From a virus: a stretch of 27,630 nt of DNA. The notes under the pieces are model-generated. The model ran no database searches. It was not told where the DNA came from and saw only the letters and a list, made by a program, of their open reading frames with translations. Position 1 is the first letter of the stretch. Every line of letters begins with the position of its first letter. The translations under genes and the position numbers were made by a program. Below are positions 8,250 to 17,081 of the stretch, piece after piece. The stretch spans positions 1 through 27,630 of IMG/VR virus record IMGVR_UViG_3300022747_000266. One strand, 5' to 3'.

Positions 8250-10145
8250 TCAGATCACTTTGACGTCGGTTTCTGGCGAAATCACTCTCAAGATTTGCTC
8301 TGCATTAATCTTTGCAGCATCATCTTTGAAGCCGCGATCTCTAAACACAACCCTGAGCGGGCGGCTTTTGCCAAGCTCCTTGATAAACGCGTCGTCGATT
8401 TTTCCATTGCTATCGAAGCATGCTACTAGAGTATTTCCATCTGCGAAGAGGCACTCCACCCCGTTGATTGTTTGTTTGGAGATTGGTAGCCCGAGGTCCA
8501 CGCCCCAATCAAGCATCACCTGGAAGAGTAGGTCTTCCGCATTTCTGTCAGATTTGACGTTGTCTACAAATAGATCGAGGCTGGTGGTGCTAATTGCGTC
8601 GGGTGTGTAATAGACATCAGCCATATTTGTCGAGTCCACTTTCAAAACTCGAAAACCAATGTCTTTATTCCATTCCTTGCAAGTGTTCTCCATCGAAATT
8701 TTCTTTCCGACTCGGCGAATTCTTTCTTTGCTTATATCTGCAATGGTCTGAAATCCATCTTTTTTCGCTTGGCTTCTGGCCTCACATTCCTCTGGAATTT
8801 GAATTAGTATGAAGCGGACATTAGAGCCATTTTTTGCATTCATCGCCAAAACTGCGTGCGCGGTTGTTGCCGATCCTGCAAAGAAGTCGAGGACGATGTC
8901 CCCATCTACCAATTGGCATTGAGATGCGAGGGATGAAACAAGTTGCGTAGACTTTGGGTGAGGAAATAGCTTCGCACCAAAAATGTCTTGGAGTTCGCGC
9001 GTTCCTTGTGTGTTTGCTGGTGCAACCAATGAATTCGAGATCTTGTCTTCTGGTCGAGAAACAATCCAAGTGGAAACAGGAACCGTGTCAAACTTCGCTT
9101 CATTTTTGAAGCGTTTAAGCATTGGCCTACCATTGGCCGTTGCGGGAAAAATTACTCTACCCTCTGAGATTTTTTCGGCCATTGTTTTTCGACTGTACGG
9201 CCAGTATCTTCCTGCCGGAGGCAGAAATTGATTTCCAGTTTTCGGGTCAGTTATTGGATAATGAACGTCACCACCAGCTTTTCCGGCGCTTAAATTATCT
9301 GCTTTCCAAGGGCCCCGGGGATCGTTGTCCGGATTGGCGTACCCGTCATAAGTGCGCTCTATTCCTGCAAGTCTCCCTTTTGATTTTCCGTAACACAAAA
9401 CGTACTCATGATCTACGCTGGTGTTGTCTACGGAGTCCATCGCGCCGCTCCTTCTTTTCCAAATGAAGGTGCAGTAATAGTTTTGCGATCCAAATATTTC
9501 GTCGCAAAGTGCCTTTAAGTTACTGGCCTCAAAGTCATCTATTGAGATAAAAATAATCCCATCATCTCGTAGTAGATTCTTTGCAAGTCGTAGCCGAGCA
9601 AACATCATGCTTAGCCAGTCAGAATGGAATCGTCCATTGGACTCTGTATTTGCTACGAGTCGATTACCAGCCTGATCGATTTGCTTTGAACTCTCGAAAT
9701 AGGATGCGCTGTCTTCCGCGAAATCATCTTCATAAATGAAATCGCTGCCGGTGTTGTATGGCGGGTCGATGTATATCATCTTGACTTTGCCAAGATAGTT
9801 TTCCTGCAGCAACTTCAAAGCATCAAGGTTGTCGCCCTCGATGAATAAATTCTTAGTGGTGTCAAAGTCCACACTTTCAGTGCGACAGGGCCGCAACGTT
9901 TTGGCGATAGGTGCGTTAGCTGTGAGCAGTGCCTCACGCTTACCTGGCCAATTCAATTGATAACGTTCTTGTGGTCCTTCGACGATTGAGTCAGTCAGTT
10001 CTTGACGCAATTGATCAAAGTCCACGGTCAACTTTAAGCTGCCGTCTTCACTTTTGCCTTCCTTTACGCAACTAGGGAACAGCTCGCGAATACGGACGAT
10101 GTTGTCTTGCGTCAGATTTGGTGAATGCATTTTCAGTTTGTCCAT
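8250..10145 (-). CDS. Type III-like adenine-specific DNA methyltransferase (Mod)
   Basis: 631 aa. The motif order is that of beta-class N6-adenine methyltransferases: the catalytic motif IV DPPY (residues 127-130, in IYIDPPYNTGSDF) precedes the AdoMet-binding motif I DFFAGSATT (420-428). The middle region (about 230-400) should hold the target recognition domain, and the N-terminal 100 residues (LFIEGDNLDALKLL just before motif IV) match type III Mod proteins. It should methylate the host's recognition sites and guide Res. GGGA lies about seven bases before the ATG at 10145. It is the fourth gene of the operon, 38 bp after DUF4391. The recognition sequence cannot be read from the protein. Confidence 0.92.
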   Translation of the reverse strand: MDKLKMHSPNLTQDNIVRIRELFPSCVKEGKSEDGSLKLTVDFDQLRQELTDSIVEGPQERYQLNWPGKREALLTANAPIAKTLRPCRTESVDFDTTKNLFIEGDNLDALKLLQENYLGKVKMIYIDPPYNTGSDFIYEDDFAEDSASYFESSKQIDQAGNRLVANTESNGRFHSDWLSMMFARLRLAKNLLRDDGIIFISIDDFEASNLKALCDEIFGSQNYYCTFIWKRRSGAMDSVDNTSVDHEYVLCYGKSKGRLAGIERTYDGYANPDNDPRGPWKADNLSAGKAGGDVHYPITDPKTGNQFLPPAGRYWPYSRKTMAEKISEGRVIFPATANGRPMLKRFKNEAKFDTVPVSTWIVSRPEDKISNSLVAPANTQGTRELQDIFGAKLFPHPKSTQLVSSLASQCQLVDGDIVLDFFAGSATTAHAVLAMNAKNGSNVRFILIQIPEECEARSQAKKDGFQTIADISKERIRRVGKKISMENTCKEWNKDIGFRVLKVDSTNMADVYYTPDAISTTSLDLFVDNVKSDRNAEDLLFQVMLDWGVDLGLPISKQTINGVECLFADGNTLVACFDSNGKIDDAFIKELGKSRPLRVVFRDRGFKDDAAKINAEQILRVISPETDVKVI

Positions 10146-10183
10146 TTATATTCCCATGCTTTCTGAGCTCTTAATCTCGAAAT

Positions 10184-10885
10184 TCAGCTGCTCAATTGTT
10201 CAAATTCGGCTTTTAACTGACGCAAAGTTGCATTAATCTCAACCTTGCGGTTGAATTGTTTTTCCTGAGCCAGTCGTATTTGTATTTTTTCTATTTCTCG
10301 ACGCTTTGCAATCGCTAGCTCTACGCGCGTGATCCAATCGGGCAAGGCTTCTTGCGGATGCGCTGACATCGGCAGCAGGCTTTGCAGCATGGCAGCGTAC
10401 AACTGGGTCATATCGAGTGCCAGTGGCATTGCAATGCGAGCAGTGACGGCTGGAGTCCAATCGGTGGCGAAATAGTCGGAGACCACCCAGCGGTTGGCGT
10501 CAGTCTCGCTTGGTCGTTTGTAAGCCGCCACCATTTGCGTTTTCGCTTGATTGCCCTGTCCTTGGTTCAGTTCAAACAGGATCGGAAACTTCACAGCGTC
10601 ATCTATGCAGCGCAATACTTCTTCGTGTAATTCGGTTGATTTGAGCTGAATGCTAAAAATCTGAATCTCCGGCACACCGGGCCGCGCAAGCAAGTTGATC
10701 GTCTCTGGAGCAAGCTTGTATTGCCAGACAATCTGCTCCACTTGTTCGACAAACAAATTTTTTAAACGAGTGTTGGCTCCGCTGTACTCGTAGATCTTGT
10801 TCTTGGGCAAAACACGCCCCAAAGCTGCCTGCTTGGGATACGCGAATAGTTTTGGTTGCTGTTGTGTGCTTGCGCGTTGAATCAT
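10184..10885 (-). CDS. DUF4391 domain protein of the restriction-modification island
   Basis: 233 aa. The text YPKQAALGRVLPKNKIYEY, the beta-rich middle with EIQIFSIQLK, and YFATDWTP...RIAMPLALD match my memory of DUF4391 proteins. The last 55 residues are charged (about 178-231) and likely form a coiled coil. The family has no known activity; members recur beside site-specific methyltransferases and SNF2-type helicases, as here. AGGAGG stands five bases before the ATG. The ATG overlaps the helicase stop (ATGA), so the two are translationally coupled. It may be a bridging or structural subunit; that is inference. Confidence 0.78.
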   Translation of the reverse strand: MIQRASTQQQPKLFAYPKQAALGRVLPKNKIYEYSGANTRLKNLFVEQVEQIVWQYKLAPETINLLARPGVPEIQIFSIQLKSTELHEEVLRCIDDAVKFPILFELNQGQGNQAKTQMVAAYKRPSETDANRWVVSDYFATDWTPAVTARIAMPLALDMTQLYAAMLQSLLPMSAHPQEALPDWITRVELAIAKRREIEKIQIRLAQEKQFNRKVEINATLRQLKAEFEQLSS

Positions 10886-13800
10886 CCAGCCTCCTGAATC
10901 ACGAGGAAGCTGATGAGCTCGAAGTCATTCAGCCCTGAGATTGAGTCGGTCAGCGCCGTAGTCTTGCCAGAGGAAAATAGACTGTCCAAATCCTTTTCTT
11001 CCTTCACCTCAATCATTGAGCGAATTGATTTGCTCAGCAGGTCTGAGTACATCTGCATCATGCGACCATTAGCCGTTTCTTGATTGAAGAGCTGACACAC
11101 ATCAGCATCTGGCATGTCCTGGCCTTTGCAGCATGTGCGCACCAGATCAAGCAAGCGCTTGACCTCGGTGTGGTTGTGAATGACGTCGCCCTCGCGGCTG
11201 ATGTAGACGAGGTAGAACGGGTGTAGGCGGTTGTGCTGGTTCAGGCTGCTTCCCGCGTTTCGATTACGCAGCGTGAAAATGGCACCTGGACGCAGCCCCA
11301 TCTCGGGTCTGGCGGAAACTACTGCGTGCATTCCGTTGGGCACATTGCTCATTTCTCCGTGAGTTTTGACGTAGTTGAGCAAATCCATACGAAAGTCATT
11401 CAAGCCCAAGTCAGTGATCGAGACCCCAGTCTTCAAATCCTCTAACTCGATGACTTCTTCCTGCAGACGACGCAGTTGTTCTTTGCGGTACGACACGTCA
11501 TTCGCTTGCGCAGACAATACGTTGTCGTCTCCAGTTGCCGTGACGTCGGCGATCATCATTCGACTCTCGACGCGTTCCTTGAGATTGATGTACTCGTCAA
11601 GCGAAATATCGGGCCAATAGTTGACAAGCTGAATGCTGCTGTTGGGCGAGCCGATGCGATCCACCCGACCAAAGCGCTGGATGATGCGTACCGGATTCCA
11701 GTGGATGTCGTAGTTAATCAGATAATCGCAGTCCTGCAGGTTTTGGCCTTCGGAGATGCAGTCGGTGCCAATCAGTAGATCCACCTCGTCCGGTTCGTCC
11801 GGCAGTATCACAGCCTTCTCTTTAGAGCGGGGGGAGAACAGGGTCAGGAGCTCTTGGAAATCGTAGTTTCGCTTCTGAGTTTTGCTCTTGATGGTTGACT
11901 GCGGCGCTCCCTTGCCAGTCACCTTTGCGCTGTGGATGGCGAGTTTGGCCAGTAACTCCGGCGCAAGGTTTGCATACAGGTAATCTGCGGTGTCCGCAAA
12001 GGCAGTGAAGATCAGCACCTTTCTGTTACCAGGGTTGATCGGTTTCTCTATCTTGCCGAGCAGTTGAGCCTTGAGGTGCTGCAACTTTGCGTCGTCCTGC
12101 GGCGTGATCTTGTTCATCGAATCCAACAGCGCATCGATGACCTGTAAGTCCACCTTGAGTTCATGCTCCCAGGACGGCAAGTCCATGTCGGCGAGGCTGA
12201 TTTTTATCTTGTTTCCGATCTCGCCGCTCTCGTCGCCGGGCATCGAGAGATCATCATCTTCGGCATCCAACCCCTCTAGCACTTCGGTGAGATCGTCTAC
12301 CGTAAACGTGCCGCCTGAATGATTGAACGCTTCGATCTTTGCAAGTGTGGATTCGTTGTTGGCGCGCAGCGATTGCAGCGTGAGCCGAAAGGACTGTACC
12401 GAGCTTTCAAGGCGCTTGAGCAGGTTAACCGTCATCAGGGCCTGCAAGCTTTTTTCGCGGTCGGCTTGACGTAGGGTTCCTTTGCTCCCCACCTTGGTGT
12501 CGTAGATTGCCTCGTACTTCTTTAGACGACTGGGCAGTATGTAGCTGATGGGCGCATATACAGCCAGCTTGAGCATGGAGAGCTGCTCGAAGATTTCGTT
12601 GAAGCCCAGTACGTCCGACCGCTCAGTTAGCGGACAGTGGAACGACAGCGGCTTTCGGCGCTCTGGAAATTGGCCTATGTCTTTGGTGTCGTAGAAGGTC
12701 TGGATATGCTTACGTGACCGCGCGATGGTGACGCTATCAAGCAGTTCGAAGAAGTCGAAGTCCAGTGAATCAAGGATCGCTCGCGCGGTACGTTCTTCCG
12801 GGGGGAGCTTAGACCAGGAATTGAAGGCTGCTTGGGCACCACGAAAAATCTCTTCGACGCTCCTGTCTGTGCGCAGCTTCTTTGTGAGTTTTTCGGAGTC
12901 GCCCTCATAGGCCAGGGCAAGTTGGTTACGCAAGTCAGTAAAGCGGTTGTTGACTGGGGTGGCCGACAACATCAGAACCTTGGTCTTGACGCCTTCTTGG
13001 ATCACCTTACGCATTAGCTTTTGGTAACGCGTTTCCTTGTCCTTATAGGCATCGTTGTTGCGGAAGTTGTGCGACTCGTCGATGACTACCAGGTCGTAGT
13101 TGCCCCAGTTGATCCGGTTCAGCGGTGTACCAAAGGACTCACCACTGGTGCGGGAGAGATCCGTGTGGCAAAGGACGTCGTAGTTGAACCGGTCGCGGGC
13201 GAAGATATTGGTCTTGAGGTTGCGGTTGTAATTGAGCCAGTTGTCAGCGAGTTTTTTTGGGCAGAGCACCAGCACCGAGCGGTTGCGTAATTCGTAATAC
13301 TTGACGACGGCTAGTGCTGTGAAGGTCTTGCCCAAGCCGACACTGTCCGCAAGAATGCAACCACTGTAGGTTTCCAGTTTGTTGATGATTCCGGTGGCGG
13401 CATCTTTTTGGTAATTGAAGAGCTTGTTCCAGATCAGAGTGTCCTTGTAACCGGTGCGGTCGTTGGGCAGAACGTCTTCGTTGATGTCGTCGAGGAACTC
13501 GTTGAAGATGTTGTAAAGCATCAAGAAGTAGATGCTTTCGGGAGAGTTCTCCTGATAGACCGAGGCGATGTGCTCGCAAATCTGCTCCGTCACATCCTCC
13601 AGCTTCTCCGGATCGTTCCAGATCTGATCGAACAGGCTCAGGTAGGTGGCCGCAAAGGGAGCCTCATCCATTTTGTTGACGAGGTTGGAGACTGCATTGC
13701 CTTGTTGGTATCCGAGATCGACAGCGGTGAACCCGTGCAGAGGCATGTAAGCGGTGTCGGTTCCGTTTGCTTGGACGCAGGCAAACTGCTGCATTGGCGC

Positions 13801-14172
13801 TTTGGTGCGATTGCTCCGGAACTTGGCCTTTCTGCGTATCCAGTCGGCACACTCTTTGGCCACCGCCCGCTGGGTGAGCTTGTTGCGAAGCTGGATTTCA
13901 AATTCACTGCCGTAGAGACTGCGCTCGCGATCCAGCTTGGGGATGTGGAATTCCTTACGCTCCTTGCGTATCTTGTCAGTAACTTCGTTGGCTACAAATG
14001 TAGGTGAGGTGAAGACGAAGTTAAGCTCCTCGATTTTCTCCAGCTCGGCTTTTAACGCTTCAAAGGCATACATCGAAAAGCACGAAGCTGCGACCTTCAG
14101 ACGCGCACCTGGCGTGAGTGCTTGCTTGAGATCGTCGCCTAGTAAACGACTGATGTTGTCGAGTAGCTCCAT
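10882..14172 (-). CDS. SNF2-type helicase with PLD-like N-terminal domain
   Basis: 1,096 aa. The N-terminal part (about residues 25-170) has the look of a phospholipase D-like domain (KVAASCFSMYAFEALKAEL ... FVFTSPTF), but I see no clear HxKxxxxD motif, so that domain may be degenerate. The SNF2/superfamily 2 core follows: Walker A GLGKT (279-283), DESH (365-368), SATPVNN, and a C-terminal helicase half with QRFGRVDRIGS. Such proteins occur in DNA-methylation defence islands, where they are thought to move along or remodel DNA. It is the second gene of the operon; its ATG overlaps the upstream stop (TGATG) and its stop overlaps DUF4391. It is distinct from Res, so the operon encodes two helicases. 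Confidence 0.86.
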   Translation of the reverse strand: MELLDNISRLLGDDLKQALTPGARLKVAASCFSMYAFEALKAELEKIEELNFVFTSPTFVANEVTDKIRKERKEFHIPKLDRERSLYGSEFEIQLRNKLTQRAVAKECADWIRRKAKFRSNRTKAPMQQFACVQANGTDTAYMPLHGFTAVDLGYQQGNAVSNLVNKMDEAPFAATYLSLFDQIWNDPEKLEDVTEQICEHIASVYQENSPESIYFLMLYNIFNEFLDDINEDVLPNDRTGYKDTLIWNKLFNYQKDAATGIINKLETYSGCILADSVGLGKTFTALAVVKYYELRNRSVLVLCPKKLADNWLNYNRNLKTNIFARDRFNYDVLCHTDLSRTSGESFGTPLNRINWGNYDLVVIDESHNFRNNDAYKDKETRYQKLMRKVIQEGVKTKVLMLSATPVNNRFTDLRNQLALAYEGDSEKLTKKLRTDRSVEEIFRGAQAAFNSWSKLPPEERTARAILDSLDFDFFELLDSVTIARSRKHIQTFYDTKDIGQFPERRKPLSFHCPLTERSDVLGFNEIFEQLSMLKLAVYAPISYILPSRLKKYEAIYDTKVGSKGTLRQADREKSLQALMTVNLLKRLESSVQSFRLTLQSLRANNESTLAKIEAFNHSGGTFTVDDLTEVLEGLDAEDDDLSMPGDESGEIGNKIKISLADMDLPSWEHELKVDLQVIDALLDSMNKITPQDDAKLQHLKAQLLGKIEKPINPGNRKVLIFTAFADTADYLYANLAPELLAKLAIHSAKVTGKGAPQSTIKSKTQKRNYDFQELLTLFSPRSKEKAVILPDEPDEVDLLIGTDCISEGQNLQDCDYLINYDIHWNPVRIIQRFGRVDRIGSPNSSIQLVNYWPDISLDEYINLKERVESRMMIADVTATGDDNVLSAQANDVSYRKEQLRRLQEEVIELEDLKTGVSITDLGLNDFRMDLLNYVKTHGEMSNVPNGMHAVVSARPEMGLRPGAIFTLRNRNAGSSLNQHNRLHPFYLVYISREGDVIHNHTEVKRLLDLVRTCCKGQDMPDADVCQLFNQETANGRMMQMYSDLLSKSIRSMIEVKEEKDLDSLFSSGKTTALTDSISGLNDFELISFLVIQEAG

Positions 14173-14375
14173 CAGTCACTTGCCCTTGCATCTTTGTTTG
14201 TGAGATTGGCAGCAATCCATTCGTCCAAATCGCTGCGGCGGAAGCGCCATGTGCCGCCTAGCTTGAAAGCCGGTAGCTTGCCTTCGGCTGCAAGGCGGTA
14301 GACGGTCCGTTTGCCCGCCTTCAAGTAGACGGCCACCTCGTCTAGAGTCAAGATTTCAATGTCAGAGTCCGCCAT
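14172..14375 (-). CDS. Excisionase-type winged HTH DNA-binding protein
   Basis: 67 aa from the ATG at 14375; a TTG at 14405 would add ten residues. The text LTLDEVAVYLKAGKRTVYRLAAEGKLPAFKLGGTWRFRRSDLDEWI is the classic MerR/excisionase-like HTH (HTH_17) pattern: recognition helix, then the 'wing' with WRF and the D-L-D-E-W-I helix. No strong ribosome-binding site is visible before either start. It heads the defence operon and overlaps the helicase start, so a role in controlling that operon is likely. Excisionase activity for an element is possible but there is no partner tyrosine integrase in the window. Confidence 0.82.
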   Translation of the reverse strand: MADSDIEILTLDEVAVYLKAGKRTVYRLAAEGKLPAFKLGGTWRFRRSDLDEWIAANLTNKDARASD

Positions 14376-14467
14376 CTTTTGCCGATTATGTAAGCTGATT
14401 GCCAAGATTTGCCAATACTACCGTGCTGACGCGAAAATTGGTACGAATATTTCTAACAAAAGCAAAA

Positions 14468-14513
14468 TACTTCCGATTTTTTCACCACGAATGAGGTAGA
14501 ATTACCGGAAGTA
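14468..14513. promoter_or_regulatory. Possible operator/promoter of the XRE-ImmA operon
   Basis: The 157-bp gap between the divergent defence operon and the XRE-ImmA operon holds an 8-bp inverted repeat, TACTTCCG at 14468-14475 and CGGAAGTA at 14506-14513. A -10-like TAGAAT lies at 14497-14502 between the arms; no good -35 box is found 16-18 bases upstream. An operator bent around a weak promoter would fit an autoregulated XRE repressor, but arms 30 bp apart could also be chance. Confidence 0.35.
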
Positions 14514-14532
14514 ACCTGTGGAGGTGTTTCAT

Positions 14533-15180
14533 ATGCGGCAAGTAGTTCACCATGAAGTTGTTAGTGTCCAGTCTCGCTTGGCTGAGTTGGGGTTGGATGA
14601 AGCTGATTTGCGTGATGCGGTCATGCAAGGCATGCTCGCTCGAAGCGAATGCACCCCCAATGACCCACCCCTAACGCCGGGATTCAATTCATGGTCACGA
14701 ACAGTTAGAGCTTTGCGTGAGAAGTTGATCCCCAAACACTGGACGCGTTCAGATGAAGGCAACTATCCATTGGTAGTCAATCCCGCAGGGAACTTGGCAA
14801 TTGCAGTGGCAACTGGAGATGATTGCACTGCCATTGCAACCTCGAACCCAATGACTAAGTCTCCTAAGGGGCCGCGAACTCAAAGTGCAATTGAAGTAAA
14901 TCAGTATCAGAGCTCTTTGTTTGAAGGGTTCCCAGATTTTGACGTGCCTGCGACTCCTCACAATGATCGAGTCACCTGGATCTTGCTGCAGCACTATGAC
15001 CAACGGAAAAAAGAAGTCCGTTTTGAGTTGTCACGTCCGTCTAGCTACGCTGGAAAAATTGACGGTTGGAGTGAGCGAATTATTTTGAATGGCTTGCCAT
15101 TTGACCCGGCCTTGGTGATCCCTGTCCCAATGGTTCCAAATCTGCCAGATATCGATATTCCATTGATTCGACGTGCTTAA
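14533..15180 (+). CDS. Unknown protein, conserved partner of XRE-ImmA regulator
   Basis: 215 aa from the ATG at 14533, chosen because GGAGG lies eight bases upstream; a GTG at 14518 overlaps that site. There are no membrane segments or known catalytic motifs. Notable text: SWSRTVRALREKLIPKHWTRSDEGNYPLVVNPAGNLAIAVATGDD, then a lysine-proline-rich SPKGPRT and a C-terminal region with VTWILLQHYD and ELSRP. I recall similar proteins directly before XRE-ImmA/IrrE genes in other Proteobacteria, so it may be the target or toxin-like partner of the protease. It is 11 bp from the next gene and surely co-transcribed. The function is unknown. Confidence 0.7.
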   Translation: MRQVVHHEVVSVQSRLAELGLDEADLRDAVMQGMLARSECTPNDPPLTPGFNSWSRTVRALREKLIPKHWTRSDEGNYPLVVNPAGNLAIAVATGDDCTAIATSNPMTKSPKGPRTQSAIEVNQYQSSLFEGFPDFDVPATPHNDRVTWILLQHYDQRKKEVRFELSRPSSYAGKIDGWSERIILNGLPFDPALVIPVPMVPNLPDIDIPLIRRA

Positions 15181-15191
15181 CGGATAGGGCT

Positions 15192-16286
15192 ATGTTCAAT
15201 CCAACGCGTTTAACTTTCGCCAGAAAGCGGCGAGGGTTCACCATGACACGACTGGCTGATGAGGTCGGCGTAGAGATGCGATCGATCTCTGGTTTTGAAA
15301 AACTGGAGTACAAACCTTCAGAGGACACTGTCCAGCGTATTGCAAAAGCATTGCGTTTTCCTCTGGAGTTTTTCTATCAAGAAGAAGAACTGCAAACCAT
15401 TGATAGTGGTGCTGCGAGTTTCCGTTCGCTCTCAAAAATGTCTGCAGCGCAGCGCGATATGGCCTTGTATTCAGGTGCGTTAACAATCACGCTGAATCAA
15501 GCAATTGAAAGACGATTCGAGCTCCCTGTTTCAAATTTGCCGGATCTGAGAGATTCCGACCCCGAGGCGGCGGCTGCAAGTCTGCGCCGCCACTGGGGCA
15601 TCGGAGAATTGCCCATTAAGAACATGATTCATTTGCTTGAAGCAAATGGTGTTCGTGTTTTTTCGTTGGCAATCGATGCAGCTGAGGTTGACGCATTTTC
15701 AATGTGGCGTGAACAAAAGCCATTTGTTTTTTTAAACACACTTAAAAATACTGAGCGCAGCCGATTTGATGCTGCGCATGAACTTGGCCATCTCGTGATG
15801 CATCGCCACGGCTCTCCGAATGGAGGGCAAGAAATCGAAAGAGCTGCGAATGATTTTGCAGCAGCTTTCCTGATGCCATCCGGAAGTGTCCTAGGCTATG
15901 CGCCAAAATTCATATCGATCGATGTGCTGCTCCAACTCAAAAAGATATGGGGAGTGTCGATTTCGGCACTGACCTATCGAATGCACAAACTCGGGCTATT
16001 GACGGAATGGCAGTACCGCGAGCTTTTTGTGCAAATTAGTCGACGAGGCTACCGTAAGTCTGAACCCGAGAGTTTGCCGCGTGAAACATCGCAGATCCTC
16101 GGAAAAGTCTTTACGGCATTACGAAAAGAAGGTGTTGCGAAATCCGATATTGCAGCCGAGTTGCATGTGGCTGATGAAGAGCTTGATGAAATGGTCTTTG
16201 GTCTTGTTTTGAACGCAGTGAAAAAAGGTGCGGGCCAAGAAACAAAGCCAGCGCGAGCCAAGCCTGATCTACATCTTGTGAGCTGA
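15192..16286 (+). CDS. XRE-family regulator with ImmA/IrrE metallopeptidase domain
   Basis: 364 aa. Residues 6-62 are a Cro/C1-type HTH (RLTFARKRRGFTMTRLADEVGV ... DTVQRIAKAL). The peptidase domain has HELGH (H196, E197, H200) and a third zinc ligand probably at E216 in EIERAANDFAAAFLMP, all as in the ImmA/IrrE family, so the active site is intact. C-terminal about 100 residues contain a second helical region. Such proteins repress an operon and destroy a partner or repressor on a signal such as DNA damage or phage infection. The upstream 215-aa gene is the likely partner. It may also control the divergent defence operon (inference). Confidence 0.9.
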   Translation: MFNPTRLTFARKRRGFTMTRLADEVGVEMRSISGFEKLEYKPSEDTVQRIAKALRFPLEFFYQEEELQTIDSGAASFRSLSKMSAAQRDMALYSGALTITLNQAIERRFELPVSNLPDLRDSDPEAAAASLRRHWGIGELPIKNMIHLLEANGVRVFSLAIDAAEVDAFSMWREQKPFVFLNTLKNTERSRFDAAHELGHLVMHRHGSPNGGQEIERAANDFAAAFLMPSGSVLGYAPKFISIDVLLQLKKIWGVSISALTYRMHKLGLLTEWQYRELFVQISRRGYRKSEPESLPRETSQILGKVFTALRKEGVAKSDIAAELHVADEELDEMVFGLVLNAVKKGAGQETKPARAKPDLHLVS

Positions 16287-16325
16287 TTAAGCGGGAAGCA
16301 ACATGCTCACAAAGGTCCATACTCC

Positions 16326-16781
16326 GTGAGTAAAGATCTGGGTGATCAGGACCTTAAAGTACTCTGGAGGCAGGGGCGGGTCCCAACCATCTTTAAGCCC
16401 AACAAGCCTTTGCCCGTGTTGGTCAAACTTCCATTTGCTGAAGGAAATCTGGAGTGGCTCCGAGATGGACGTAAGTCAAAGCCAAAGTGGAACTCTAGGT
16501 ACAAGGCTTGGGAAATTCCAACTGCATGGTTTGACAGTGTGATCAAGTTAGCCTTGCGAAGGTTCAACGAGACTTACGTAATTCAGCTGTATAGAGAACA
16601 ACAAAAATGTGCTCCAGCCTGTTGGAACGCGCAAGGGTTTCACTGCGAATGTTCGTGCATGGGCGAAAATCATGGCGGTGGTGATCCTGGTGGTAATTGG
16701 TACGAAGTGTCCGAGACTTACGCCGTGTCCTGGGGTGTGCAGCGGTATTCATGTCGCCACCTTCGGAAAAAGCTGAATTAG
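16326..16781 (+). CDS. Unknown cysteine-containing protein of the XRE-ImmA operon
   Basis: 151 aa with a GTG start; AAAGG lies about 11 bases upstream, so the start is less certain. The first 90 residues look like a compact domain with LPVLVKLPFAEGNLEWLR and KPKWNSRYKAWEIPTAWF. The C-terminal part has a cysteine/glycine-rich block (CAPACWNAQGFHCECSCMGENHGGG) that could bind metal or form a knuckle, then a W-G-x-Q-R-Y-S-C stretch. I do not recognise a named domain. It follows the XRE-ImmA gene by 39 bp on the same strand and precedes a 61-aa gene by 20 bp, so it probably belongs to that operon. Confidence 0.65.
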   Translation: MSKDLGDQDLKVLWRQGRVPTIFKPNKPLPVLVKLPFAEGNLEWLRDGRKSKPKWNSRYKAWEIPTAWFDSVIKLALRRFNETYVIQLYREQQKCAPACWNAQGFHCECSCMGENHGGGDPGGNWYEVSETYAVSWGVQRYSCRHLRKKLN

Positions 16782-16801
16782 CCTGTTTGAAGAGGAATCG
16801 C

Positions 16802-16987
16802 ATGACATTTGATTTGTTCCCAGATGATGAGAATGATCTGCCGATGTTGGTTGTTCGTATTCATATCCAAAAACAAGTAATCCAGCACTATCAAGAGATG
16901 CGGCTTCAGCACTGTGTGGAAAAAGAAGCTCAAGAGCTAGATCAGTTGGAAAAAAAGCTAACGTGGTTATCATTGAAAATTAAGTGA
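16802..16987 (+). CDS. Small unknown acidic/helical protein
   Basis: 61 aa from the ATG at 16802; AGAGGAA lies four bases upstream. The N-terminus is acidic (DLFPDDENDLP), followed by a short beta-like stretch (MLVVRIHI) and a long amphipathic helix with EKEAQELDQLEKKLTWLSLKIK that could be coiled coil. There is no catalytic motif and no known family. It is 20 bp after the preceding gene and ends the plus-strand operon. Confidence 0.55.
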   Translation: MTFDLFPDDENDLPMLVVRIHIQKQVIQHYQEMRLQHCVEKEAQELDQLEKKLTWLSLKIK

Positions 16988-17081
16988 GGCGTGTCGCCCG
17001 GCCATGCCTTTAACGCCTGGGAATGGGTCTTTTGTTCAGCTGTGCCGGTAACTCTCACGGACATCAAATCTGTTTGTTGCC

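Noticed and set aside
13408-14007. 199-aa plus-strand ORF
   Set aside because: It lies fully opposite the helicase gene, whose motifs are clear; no domain or start signal supports it.
4468-14405. BREX or DISARM system
   Set aside because: No PglZ, BrxC, DUF1998 or Lon-like gene is present; the gene set is type III Mod/Res with a helicase and DUF4391.
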